From Bradyrhizobium semiaridum (GTDB lineage: Bacteria; Pseudomonadota; Alphaproteobacteria; Rhizobiales; Xanthobacteraceae): a stretch of DNA of 64,000 bases. Below, piece after piece: positions 32,040 through 40,976 of the stretch (the stretch's first letter is position 1; each line of letters opens with the position of its first letter). The position numbers and the translations under genes are program-made. The stretch lies in assembly GCF_020329505.1 (NCBI RefSeq), contig NZ_JAGKJJ010000019.1, forward strand, positions 62,001-126,000. The letters run 5' to 3'. The notes beneath the pieces are model-generated. The model saw only the letters and a program-made list of their open reading frames with translations. It was not told the DNA's origin and did no database searches.

Positions 32040-32864
32040 CTACGTCCAGAACGCGGGCACGGCGGGCTCGAGGCGGCCGCCGGCGCGCACCGGGGCGATT
32101 CTGACGGCAAGTCCCGTCGCGTCGTCGGTCTCGACCGCGACGCCGCTCAGCGTCGCGACGCCGCCGGCCGGCTCGAAGCGGGCGGAGGGGATGCCGGTGA
32201 GGAAGCGCTGCAGCGGCTCCTCCTTCTGCATGCCGATCACGGAATCATAATCGCCAGTCATGCCGGCATCGCTCATATAGGCGGTGCCGCCGGGCAGCAC
32301 CTGGTGATCGGCGGTCGGCACATGGGTGTGCGTCCCGACCACGAGGCTGACGCGGCCGTCGCAGAAGAAGCCGACGCCCTGCTTCTCGCTGGTCGCCTCG
32401 GCGTGGAAATCCAGCACGATGGCGTCGGCGCCCTCGCGCAGGGGACAGGCTTCGAGCTCGCGCTCGATCGCCGCGAACGGATCGTTGTGGGACGGCTCCA
32501 TGAACACACGCCCGATCGCGTTGATGACCAGCGCACGCTTGCCGTTCTTGGTGTCGACCAGCGCCGAGCCGCGGCCGGGCGAATGGCGCGGAAAATTCAG
32601 CGGGCGGATCAGGCGCGGCGCACGCTCGATAAAGACCAGCGCCTCCTTCTGATTCCAGGCATGGTTGCCGAGCGTGATCGCGTCTGCGCCGGCGTCGAGC
32701 AGATCCTGGTAGATTGTCTCGGTGATGCCGAAACCGCCGGCGGAATTCTCGCCGTTGACGATGACGAGGTCGAGCGACCAGTCCCTGATCATGCCGGGAA
32801 GGTGGTCGGTGATGGCGGTGCGGCCGGTCTTGCCGACGACGTCACCAACGAAGAGAATTCGCAA
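32040..32864 (-). CDS. ymdB: TIGR00282/YmdB family metallophosphoesterase
   Basis: This 274-aa protein is a complete YmdB-type phosphodiesterase. Metal ligands and motifs are all visible: FVGDVVGKTGR at the N-terminus, VNGENSAGGFG, TLGNHAWNQKE, DFHAEATSEKQ and VGTHTHVPTADHQVLPGGTAYMSDAGMTG. In Bacillus this family hydrolyses 2',3'-cyclic nucleotides and cyclic AMP and affects biofilm behaviour. It lies 2 bases downstream of the 5-formyl-THF cyclo-ligase gene, so both are probably on one transcript. Confidence 0.93.
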   Translation of the reverse strand: MRILFVGDVVGKTGRTAITDHLPGMIRDWSLDLVIVNGENSAGGFGITETIYQDLLDAGADAITLGNHAWNQKEALVFIERAPRLIRPLNFPRHSPGRGSALVDTKNGKRALVINAIGRVFMEPSHNDPFAAIERELEACPLREGADAIVLDFHAEATSEKQGVGFFCDGRVSLVVGTHTHVPTADHQVLPGGTAYMSDAGMTGDYDSVIGMQKEEPLQRFLTGIPSARFEPAGGVATLSGVAVETDDATGLAVRIAPVRAGGRLEPAVPAFWT

Positions 32865-32866
32865 TG

Positions 32867-33451
32867 CTAGGCACTCCGGAAATCGAACGTCTTGCGCTCC
32901 GTTAGCACATAATCCAGCGCGACGTCGTGCGATAGCGCGGGGATCGCCTTGGTTTCCTGCACGGCAAAGGCGACCCCGATCCCGATCACGTGCTTGGTCT
33001 TGCGCAGATGCGCGAAACTATAGTCGTAATAGCCGGCGCCATAGCCGATGCGGTGGCCGAGCTTGTCGAACGCCGCGAGCGGCACCAGCATGACGTCCGG
33101 ATGCACCTCGGCCGCGGCGGTCGACGGCTCGGGGATGCCGAGCAGACCGAGCATCAAGCGGTCATGCGGCGCCCAGGCGCGGAAGGTCAGCGACTGCCCG
33201 CGCGCGTTGACGCAGGGCAGCGCGAGCCGCGCGCCCTTCGCTGCAAGCTTGAGCATCAGCGGCTTCGGATCGAGCTCGCTGCGGATCGGTGCATAGCCCG
33301 ACACGATCATGCCCGGCGTGATCTCGAACGGCGTGCCGCGCCTCGCCAGCGCCTCGGCGGCCGCCGCGCGCTGCTCGTCGCTCAGCGCGTCGCGCTTGGC
33401 CAGCGCAAGGGCCCGGAGCTCGGCCTTCGATGGAGATGCATGCATGACCAT
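32867..33451 (-). CDS. ygfA: 5-formyltetrahydrofolate cyclo-ligase
   Basis: This 194-aa enzyme converts 5-formyl-THF to 5,10-methenyl-THF using ATP. Family motifs: SKAELRALALAKRDALS at the N-terminus, GYAPIRSELDPKPLM, and the nucleotide-binding loop FDKLGHRIGYGAGYYDYSF near residues 128-146. It lies downstream of a probable 6S RNA and zapA on the same strand, the classic zapA-ssrS-ygfA order. Two ATGs are possible (33451 and 33445). The 3' neighbour is the ymdB-like gene. Confidence 0.93.
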   Translation of the reverse strand: MVMHASPSKAELRALALAKRDALSDEQRAAAAEALARRGTPFEITPGMIVSGYAPIRSELDPKPLMLKLAAKGARLALPCVNARGQSLTFRAWAPHDRLMLGLLGIPEPSTAAAEVHPDVMLVPLAAFDKLGHRIGYGAGYYDYSFAHLRKTKHVIGIGVAFAVQETKAIPALSHDVALDYVLTERKTFDFRSA

Positions 33452-33625
33452 CTTCCGCTCTCATCATCCGCAACCGGCGGACGATCGGTCTATTCCAGAA
33501 AACGCGTGGCTCTAGACGCTTGCAGTCTTGCGGCGACGCCGCGGCGTACTGGACGCTCCGCAGCCGCGGAACTGCACCTCGATCGGACGCCGCTATGCGA
33601 CGACACGGAATGCTCAAACCACAAA

Positions 33626-33655
33626 CTAAAGCGCGATGAACCCATCGCGCTTTAG
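33626..33655 (-). terminator. CTAAAGCGCGATG hairpin downstream of 6S RNA
   Basis: CTAAAGCGCGATG and CATCGCGCTTTAG form a perfect 13-bp stem with a 4-base loop. On the minus strand it follows the 6S RNA by a few bases and continues into TTTGTGGTTTGAG, so it could end that transcript. The same hairpin type occurs at 46136-46178 and, shorter, at 24734-24760. Confidence 0.6.
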
Positions 33656-33659
33656 AGCG

Positions 33660-33785
33660 CGAAGCCGCAGAGGCCGTTGGAGCGCTCGATCCCGGAGTTC
33701 CCTACGAAAGTAGGTGGGCACCATATGTCCGGGTCCACGGACCCGGCCAGGGACAGTTCCCTAAAGGATCGATAAGGCCCCGGGG
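33660..33785 (-). ncRNA. ssrS: Probable 6S RNA (ssrS)
   Basis: The 205-base space between zapA and 5-formyl-THF cyclo-ligase holds no reading frame but a strongly folding RNA on the minus strand. A closing stem pairs GGCC and CGATCC near the 5' end with GGATCG and GGCC near the 3' end. Inside lie a perfect CCGGGTCC/GGACCCGG hairpin (33732-33749) and a CCTAC/GTAGG hairpin, separated by unpaired regions as in the open-bubble shape of 6S RNA. Position between zapA and ygfA is conserved for 6S RNA in many proteobacteria. 6S RNA binds the housekeeping RNA polymerase holoenzyme and lowers transcription in stationary phase. A TATAT-like -10 lies just upstream at 33787-33793. The ends are estimated. 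Confidence 0.78.
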
Positions 33786-33865
33786 ATATATGGCTCCTGA
33801 CGCACGACGCAGCTTCGCTGCGGGCTAATGTAGCGACGAAGCAGTGGTTCCGCCAGCGGCACCTT

Positions 33866-33987
33866 GTCGTCCCGGCGAAGGCCGGGACCCATAACCACTA
33901 CTTTTGATTGCTGCGGGCAGTATCGACCGGCACCGTCCAAAATCGATGAGCCGCGGCGTATGGGTCCCGGCCTTCGCCGGGACGACG
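33866..33987. repeat. Large palindromic repeat GTCGTCCCGGCGAAGGCCGG
   Basis: GTCGTCCCGGCGAAGGCCGG..GACCCATA at the left and TATGGGTC..CCGGCCTTCGCCGGGACGAC at the right form 28-base arms with a centre of about 65 bases. It ends 4 bases before the zapA stop codon and lies upstream of the 6S RNA. A worn copy is at 11555-11640, and a partial relative lies in the gap-pgk spacer (38199-38265). Confidence 0.8.
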
Positions 33988-33990
33988 GGA

Positions 33991-34374
33991 TCACCCGATC
34001 GCGATGCCGCCGCCGACGGTGCGGTTGAGCACCTGGGTGGTGCGCTCGATCCGCTCGGCGGCGGCATTGAGCGCGGCGGAGACGGCGGTCTGGGTGGCGC
34101 GGGCGCGATCGGCCGCGGCGGTGCGCGCGTTGCGCAGCTGCTCGACCTCTTCCTCGAGGCTGCGGATGCGCGCGGCGGAATCGAGCACCTCGTCGCAGGC
34201 GGTCAGCGCCGCCATCACCGTCAGCCGCGCATCGCCGATCTCGCCGAATTTGCCGCGCAGCGATTCGATGCGCTGCTCGAGGTTTTCCGCGAGCTTCAGC
34301 AGTCGCACCTCCTGGCCCTCCTCGCAGGCCATCCGGTATTGCCGGCCGTTGATGGTGACGTTGATGTGGCTCAT
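33991..34374 (-). CDS. zapA: Cell division protein ZapA
   Basis: This 127-aa protein starts MSHINVTINGRQYRMACEEGQEVRLLKLAENLEQRI, the ZapA N-terminal globular domain, then LTVMAALTACDEVLD and a long coiled coil (about 70-110). ZapA cross-links FtsZ filaments at the division ring. It overlaps the preceding DUF4164 gene by 4 bases, and is followed by the 6S RNA and 5-formyl-THF ligase genes. The C-terminal tail (GGGIAIG) is short and glycine-rich. Confidence 0.93.
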   Translation of the reverse strand: MSHINVTINGRQYRMACEEGQEVRLLKLAENLEQRIESLRGKFGEIGDARLTVMAALTACDEVLDSAARIRSLEEEVEQLRNARTAAADRARATQTAVSAALNAAAERIERTTQVLNRTVGGGIAIG

Positions 34375-34691
34375 CGCGTCTCTCCGCTCTCCAGCACGGC
34401 GCGGATGGTGCCGATCGCCGCATCGAGCCTTTCCGCGATCTCGCGATTGGCGCGCTCGAGCTTGCGCGTCTTCACCAGCGATCCGTCGAGTTCGTCGGCC
34501 AATCTCGAGCGATCGGCGCCGAGCGCCTGGATGCGGCTCGCCAGTTCGTTCTCGTCGCGGTCGGCCTCGCGGCGCCGCTCCACCGAATTCTCCAGCGCAT
34601 CGAGCGCGGCCATCAGCCGCTTGGTCGCCGCGTCGATATCGGCAAGCGGTGCCTCGGTATTGGCAGACCCGTTGGCGGGACGATCACTCAT
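34371..34691 (-). CDS. DUF4164 family coiled-coil protein
   Basis: This 106-aa protein is dominated by a coiled coil (about residues 18-98: AATKRLMAALDALENSVERRREAD.. and ELDGSLVKTRKLERANREIAERLDAAIGTIRAVLE). DUF4164 proteins are found next to zapA in Rhizobiales; its place and shape suggest a ZapB-like partner of ZapA, which is inference. I start it at the ATG at 34691 (MSDRPANGS); the longer frame is not coding. The stop overlaps the zapA start by 4 bases, so the two are translationally coupled. Confidence 0.85.
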   Translation of the reverse strand: MSDRPANGSANTEAPLADIDAATKRLMAALDALENSVERRREADRDENELASRIQALGADRSRLADELDGSLVKTRKLERANREIAERLDAAIGTIRAVLESGETR

Positions 34692-35012
34692 GACACGCGG
34701 CGCGGACCCTCTCGGTAAGTGGCCAGAAGCAAGCTGCCGTTCGGCAAAACCGGCGCTTCGGCAAGCGTTTACGGCATGAAATTTACGTGGTGAGCGAGGC
34801 AAGCGCAACGCCGCCGCCGAACTATGCACCGAACAATGAAAACCGCCCGTTTCGAGCAACTTTTCCCCGTTTTGAGGCGTTTCATCGCCTTGGACTTGCG
34901 GAATTCAGGTGCTAATCCACCCCTCAACCCGTAAGGCCATCCACGCGCGTGTCGCGGCTGCCCGCCCCGATGCGTCCCGCAATCAGCTCCTCATTTCAGG
35001 CGGACATTCATC
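34692..35012. other. Divergent intergenic region upstream of tkt and the zapA operon
   Basis: This 321-base gap contains no gene I can support. It must hold the promoters of tkt (plus) and of the DUF4164-zapA operon (minus). A weak sigma-70-like pair for tkt is TTGGAC at 34890 with CTAATC at 34912 (16-base spacer). I see no CbbR-type palindrome. Confidence 0.35.
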
Positions 35013-36995
35013 ATGACGCAGGTCGATCACACCCGTATGGCCAATGCGATCCGTGGCCTAGCCATGGACGCCGTCGAGAAGGCGAAATCAGGCCATCCCG
35101 GGCTGCCGATGGGCGCCGCCGACATCGCCACGGTGCTGTTCACCCAATTCCTGAAATTCGACGCGGCCGATGTCGCCTGGCCCGACCGCGACCGCTTCGT
35201 GCTGTCGGCCGGCCACGGCTCGATGCTGCTCTACTCGTTGCTGTACCTCACCGGCAACAAGGACATGACGCTCGACCAGCTCAAGCGTTTCCGCCAGCTC
35301 GGATCGCTGACGCCGGGACATCCGGAGAATTTTCACACCAAGGGCATTGAGACCACGACGGGACCGCTCGGTCAGGGCATCGCGACCGCGGTCGGCATGG
35401 CGCTGGCCGAGAAGATGCTGGCCGCCGAATTCGGCAAGAAGATCGTCAACCACCACACCTATGTGCTCGCCTCCGACGGCGACCTGATGGAAGGCATCTC
35501 GCAGGAAGCGATCGCGCTCGCCGGCCACTGGCGGCTGAACAAGATGATCGTGCTGTATGACGACAACGGCATCTCGATCGACGGCCCGACCTCGATCTCG
35601 GATTCCGTCGACCAGGTGAAGCGCTTCAAGTCGGCCGGCTGGGCCGCCGAGCTGATCGACGGCCACGATCCGGTAGCGATCGCGGCAGCGATTACCCGCG
35701 CGCAGAAATCGAGCAAGCCGTCGATGATCGCCTGCAAGACCACGATCGGTTACGGCGCACCGCACAAGGCCGGCACCGCCAAGGCGCATGGCGAAGCGCT
35801 CGGCGCCGACGAATTGAAGGCCGCCAAGGAAAATCTCGGCATCTCGCTTGAGCCGTTCTCGGTGCCCGACGACGTGCTGAAGGCCTGGCGCGAGGCGGGG
35901 GCCCGCGGCGCCGCCGCGCGCAAGGCGTGGGAGGAGCAGTTCAATCAGCTCGGCAGCCGCAAGCGCGCCGAGTTCGAGCGCCGCCTGCGCCACGAGCGGC
36001 CACAGTCGCTGGCGAAGGCGCTGCGCGCGCACAAGAAGTCGCTGCTGGAAAATCCGCTCAACGTCGCGACCCGCAAATCCTCGGAAGCCGCGATCGAGGC
36101 GATTGCCGCGGCGATGCCGATGGAGTTCGTCGCCGGCTCCGCCGACCTCACCGGCTCCAACAACAACAAGGCGAAGTCGGCGACAGCGTTCGGCGCCAAG
36201 ACGCCGAAGGGCCGCTTCATCCATTACGGCATCCGCGAGCACGGCATGGCCGCGTGCCTCAACGGCATCTTCCTGCATGGCGGCTTCGCGCCGAACGGCG
36301 CCACCTTCCTGGTGTTCACCGACTACGCGCGCGGCGCGATGCGGCTGTCGGCACTGATGGGCGCCGGGGTGGTCTATGTCATGACCCACGACTCGATCGG
36401 CCTCGGCGAGGACGGCCCGACGCACCAGCCGGTCGAGCACCTCTCGGCGCTGCGCGCGATGCCCAACATGCGCGTGTTCCGGCCCTGCGACGCGGTCGAG
36501 ACCGCCGAGTGCTGGGAACTCGCGCTCAACCGCATCGACGGCCCGACGGTGCTGGCGCTGACCCGCCAGAACCTGCCGCAGCTCCGCACCACGGCGCCGA
36601 ACGACAACCCGTGCAGCCACGGCGCCTACGAGCTGGTCGCGGCACAGGGTGACGCAAAAGTGTCATTGTTCGCCTCCGGTTCCGAGGTCGAGGTCGCGGT
36701 CGCGGCGCAGAAGCAACTCGCCGAGCGCGGCATCGCGACGCGGGTGGTCTCCGTCCCATCGCTGGAATTGCTGCTGCAACAGCCGCCCGAGCGGCAGAAC
36801 GCCATCATCGGCAAGGCGCCGGTCAAGATCGCGATCGAGGCCGCGGTGCGCTGGGGCTGGGACGCGGTGATCGGCCACGACGGCGAATTCATCGGCATGC
36901 ACGGCTTCGGCGCCAGCGCTCCGGCCAAGGACCTTTTCAAGCATTTCGGCATTACTGCCGAGGCGGTGGTCAACGCCGCGCTGAAACGCGTCTGA
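35013..36995 (+). CDS. tkt: Transketolase
   Basis: This 660-aa thiamine diphosphate enzyme moves two-carbon units between sugar phosphates in the pentose phosphate pathway and related cycles. Visible motifs: GHPGLPMGAAD (about residues 27-37), the phosphate-binding GHGSMLLYSLLYL, the ThDP/Mg motif SDGDLMEGISQEA..YDDN, the pyrimidine domain GIREHGMAACLNG and THDSIGLGEDGPTHQP, and the C-terminal domain. It starts a plus-strand series tkt-gap-pgk-fba. The order and single direction point to co-regulation, though gaps of 150-160 bases leave room for internal promoters. Confidence 0.97.
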   Translation: MTQVDHTRMANAIRGLAMDAVEKAKSGHPGLPMGAADIATVLFTQFLKFDAADVAWPDRDRFVLSAGHGSMLLYSLLYLTGNKDMTLDQLKRFRQLGSLTPGHPENFHTKGIETTTGPLGQGIATAVGMALAEKMLAAEFGKKIVNHHTYVLASDGDLMEGISQEAIALAGHWRLNKMIVLYDDNGISIDGPTSISDSVDQVKRFKSAGWAAELIDGHDPVAIAAAITRAQKSSKPSMIACKTTIGYGAPHKAGTAKAHGEALGADELKAAKENLGISLEPFSVPDDVLKAWREAGARGAAARKAWEEQFNQLGSRKRAEFERRLRHERPQSLAKALRAHKKSLLENPLNVATRKSSEAAIEAIAAAMPMEFVAGSADLTGSNNNKAKSATAFGAKTPKGRFIHYGIREHGMAACLNGIFLHGGFAPNGATFLVFTDYARGAMRLSALMGAGVVYVMTHDSIGLGEDGPTHQPVEHLSALRAMPNMRVFRPCDAVETAECWELALNRIDGPTVLALTRQNLPQLRTTAPNDNPCSHGAYELVAAQGDAKVSLFASGSEVEVAVAAQKQLAERGIATRVVSVPSLELLLQQPPERQNAIIGKAPVKIAIEAAVRWGWDAVIGHDGEFIGMHGFGASAPAKDLFKHFGITAEAVVNAALKRV

Positions 36996-37158
36996 CGCTG
37001 ACCAGACACCCGCCGGCCAAGGTTGAGCTTGTCACAAAAAAAGGTTACCTAAGCTCCATCTTTTCCGTCCGCGCCCGGCCGAACCGGGCGTTCCGCCGTA
37101 AAAACCTCGTGGGACAGCCTCCCGCGGGGCTGGCACCAGCTTTAGAGGAGAGAAGAGC

Positions 37159-38166
<1,008 letters not shown>

Positions 38167-38315
38167 AGCCGACTCGCGTCCCGGACGCGGTGCGGCGTGT
38201 CTTCACGTCGCGCCGCAGTGCCGGGACCCATGCCACCGCGGGACCCGTGCGTGGGTCCCGGTTCTGCAGCGCACCCCTTGCGCTGCGCAGCGCGCCCGGG
38301 ACAAGGGACCCCCGC

Positions 38316-39512
38316 ATGACAAAATCATTCCGCACCCTCGACGACGTCGACGTGAAGGGCAAGCGCGTGCTGCTGCGCGTCGACCTCAACGTGCCCATGG
38401 AAAACGGCCGCGTCACCGACGCCACCAGGCTCGAGCGCGTCGCTCCAACCATCACCGAAATCTCCGGCAAGGGCGGCAAGGTGATCCTGCTCGCCCATTT
38501 CGGCCGGCCCAAGGGCCGCGATCCCAAGGAGTCGCTGAAACCGGTCGCCGAGGAGCTGTCGAGGGTGATCAAGCGCCCGGTCGCCTTCGCCGACGATTGC
38601 ATCGGCGACGTCGCGGCCAAGGCGGTCGGCGCCATGAAGGATGGCGACATCCTGTGCCTGGAAAACACGCGTTTCCATAAGGAAGAAGAGAAGAACGACG
38701 CCGGCTTCGTCGCCGAGCTGGCCAAACTCGGCGACATCTGGGTCAACGACGCGTTCTCCGCCGCGCACCGCGCCCATGCCACGACTGAAGGCCTCGGCCA
38801 CAAGCTGCCGGCCTATGCCGGCCGCACCATGCAGGCCGAGCTCGACGCGCTCGGCAAGGCGCTGGATGCGCCGACCAAGCCGGTGATCGCGATCGTCGGC
38901 GGCGCCAAGGTGTCGACCAAGATCGATCTGCTGGAAAACCTGGTGAGCAAGGTCGACGCGCTGGTAATCGGCGGCGGTATGGCCAACACCTTCCTGCACG
39001 CGCAGGGCGTCGCGATCGGCAAGTCGCTGGCCGAGAAGGACCTCGCAGCCACCGCGCTGCGCATCCTCGACAAGGCCAACGCCGCGAACTGCGCGATCAT
39101 CCTCCCCGTCGACGCCGTGGTCGCCAATCAATTCGCGGCCAACGCGCCCTCGCATGCCTACGGCCTCGACGCGATTCCCGCCGACGGCATGATCCTCGAC
39201 GTCGGCCCGCAGTCGATCGCACGCATCCATGCCGCGATCGACGATGCGGCGACGCTGGTCTGGAACGGCCCGCTCGGCGCCTTCGAGCTGACGCCGTTCG
39301 ACCGCGGCACCGTGGTGTCGGCCAAGCACGCCGCGGAGCGCACCAGGGCGAAAAAGCTGATCTCGGTCGCCGGCGGCGGCGACACCGTCGCGGCGCTGAA
39401 CCAGGCCGGCGTCGGCGGCGAGTTCACCTACGTCTCGACCGCGGGCGGCGCGTTTCTTGAATGGATGGAAGGCAAGCCGCTGCCCGGCGTCGAAGTTCTG
39501 AAGCGGGGCTGA
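38316..39512 (+). CDS. pgk: Phosphoglycerate kinase
   Basis: This 398-aa enzyme makes ATP from 1,3-bisphosphoglycerate. It has the substrate motif VLLRVDLNVPMENGRVTD (about residues 18-35), HFGRPKG, the hinge region, IVGGAKVSTKIDLL and the C-terminal nucleotide motif WNGPLGAFE..GGGDTVAALNQAG. I start it at the ATG at 38316 (MTKSFRTLDDVD), preceded by AAGGGA; longer in-frame sequence overlaps gap out of frame and is not coding. The 149-base gap to gap carries a palindromic repeat of the GGGTCCCG type (38199-38265). Confidence 0.97.
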   Translation: MTKSFRTLDDVDVKGKRVLLRVDLNVPMENGRVTDATRLERVAPTITEISGKGGKVILLAHFGRPKGRDPKESLKPVAEELSRVIKRPVAFADDCIGDVAAKAVGAMKDGDILCLENTRFHKEEEKNDAGFVAELAKLGDIWVNDAFSAAHRAHATTEGLGHKLPAYAGRTMQAELDALGKALDAPTKPVIAIVGGAKVSTKIDLLENLVSKVDALVIGGGMANTFLHAQGVAIGKSLAEKDLAATALRILDKANAANCAIILPVDAVVANQFAANAPSHAYGLDAIPADGMILDVGPQSIARIHAAIDDAATLVWNGPLGAFELTPFDRGTVVSAKHAAERTRAKKLISVAGGGDTVAALNQAGVGGEFTYVSTAGGAFLEWMEGKPLPGVEVLKRG

Positions 39513-39557
39513 CCGATCGCATCGCGCGAAAGCGCTGCAAATACAGGGAGAAACTGA

Positions 39558-40625
39558 ATGGCTCGCATTACGTTGCGGCAACTGCTCGACCACGCGGCCG
39601 AGCACGATTACGGCGTACCTGCCTTCAATATCAACAATATGGAGCAGGCGCTGTCGATCATGGCCGCCGCCTCCGAGGTCGATGCCCCCGTCATCATCCA
39701 GGCCTCGCGCGGCGCGCGCTCCTACGCCAATGACGTCATGCTCAAGCACATGATGGACGCCGTCACCGAGATCTATCCGCAGATCCCGGTCTGCGTGCAT
39801 CTCGACCACGGCAACGAGCCGGCGACCTGCATGACCGCGATCCAGGCCGGCTTCACCTCGGTCATGATGGACGGCTCGCTGAAGGCCGACGGCAAGACCC
39901 CGGGCGACTGGGACTACAATGTCGGTGTCACCAAGACCGTGACCACCATGGCGCATCTCGGCGGCATCTCGGTCGAAGGCGAACTCGGCGTGCTCGGCTC
40001 GCTCGAGACCGGCATGGGCGACAAGGAAGACGGCCACGGCGCCGAGGGCAAGCTGTCGCATGACCAGTTGCTGACCAATCCCGACGAGGCCGTGAAGTTC
40101 GTCAAGGAGACCAAGGTCGACGCGCTGGCGATCGCGATGGGCACCTCGCACGGCGCCTACAAGTTCACCCGCAAGCCGGACGGCGACATCCTCGCCATGA
40201 ACGTGATCGAGGAGATCCACCGCAAGCTGCCGAACACGCATCTGGTCATGCACGGCTCCTCGTCGGTGCCGCAGGACCTTCAGGACATCATCAACGCCAA
40301 TGGCGGCAAGATGAAGCCGACCTGGGGCGTGCCAGTCGCCGAGATCCAGCGCGGCATCAAGAACGGCGTGCGCAAGATCAACATCGACACCGATAACCGG
40401 ATGGCGATGACCGGCCAGATCCGGAAAGTGCTGAAGGACAATCCGGAGGAGTTCGATCCGCGCAAGTACCTGAAGCCGGCGATGGAGGCGATGACCAGGC
40501 TCTGCAAGCAGCGCCTGCAGGAGTTCAACACCGCGGGCCAGGCCAGCAAGATCAAGCGGGTGCTGACCACCGCCGAGATGGCCAAGCGCTACGCCGCGGG
40601 TGAGCTCGATCCGAAGATCGCGTGA
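39558..40625 (+). CDS. fbaA: Class II fructose-bisphosphate aldolase (Calvin-cycle subtype)
   Basis: This 355-aa zinc-dependent aldolase cleaves or forms fructose 1,6-bisphosphate and, in this subtype, also sedoheptulose bisphosphate. Metal and substrate motifs: VHLDHGNEPATC (zinc His), GFTSVMMDGSLKADGKTPGDWDYN, HLGGISVEGELGVLGSLETGMGDKEDGHG, MGTSHGAYKF, VMHGSSSVPQ and GVRKINIDTDNRMA. It follows pgk by 45 bases with AGGGAGA as ribosome-binding site. The zinc need is interesting given the zinc uptake operon at 1.3-6.1 kb, and given the zinc-free class I aldolase gene downstream. Confidence 0.96.
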   Translation: MARITLRQLLDHAAEHDYGVPAFNINNMEQALSIMAAASEVDAPVIIQASRGARSYANDVMLKHMMDAVTEIYPQIPVCVHLDHGNEPATCMTAIQAGFTSVMMDGSLKADGKTPGDWDYNVGVTKTVTTMAHLGGISVEGELGVLGSLETGMGDKEDGHGAEGKLSHDQLLTNPDEAVKFVKETKVDALAIAMGTSHGAYKFTRKPDGDILAMNVIEEIHRKLPNTHLVMHGSSSVPQDLQDIINANGGKMKPTWGVPVAEIQRGIKNGVRKINIDTDNRMAMTGQIRKVLKDNPEEFDPRKYLKPAMEAMTRLCKQRLQEFNTAGQASKIKRVLTTAEMAKRYAAGELDPKIA

Positions 40626-40692
40626 TGTATCCTTCCCTTTCCAAGCGGCAGGGCAATCACATATGGGGATTGGATTGATGTAGGCATTGGCG

Positions 40693-40832
40693 GTGGGCTC
40701 CCTCTCCCGCTTGCGGGGGTGGGGGGTGTCTCCGCATTGCGAATCCCACCATGGACATACCCCCACCCGCCACGCATCTCACGATGCGCGTCGGCCTCCC
40801 CCGCAAGCGGGAGAGGCGAAGTGAGCCAGCCG
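40693..40832. repeat. Long inverted repeat between the two aldolase genes
   Basis: GTGGGCTCCCTCTCCCGC..TTGCGGGGGTGGG at the left faces CCTCCCCCGCAAGCGGGAGAG..GTGAGCC at the right, with further symmetry (TGCGAATCCCACC, CACGATGCG) between. It is the only clear feature in the 351-base gap 40626-40976 and separates the class II from the class I aldolase gene, which probably has its own promoter just upstream of 40977. Confidence 0.7.
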
Positions 40833-40976
40833 ATAGCCTCGCGCGCCTGATATGCGATAGCCGTGCCGCAAGCGGGGCGAGGTGCGACCTCCTGGCCGCG
40901 ACCAACGTTTTCTAGGCAATTGCCCGAGAACCGCCTATTTTGGTTTGCAAAGGCAATTCGCTCTGGAGGACGCCAA

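Noticed and set aside
38325..40766. 813-codon open frame on the minus strand opposite pgk and fbaA
   Set aside because: Antisense to conserved glycolytic genes, with composition typical of a shadow frame.
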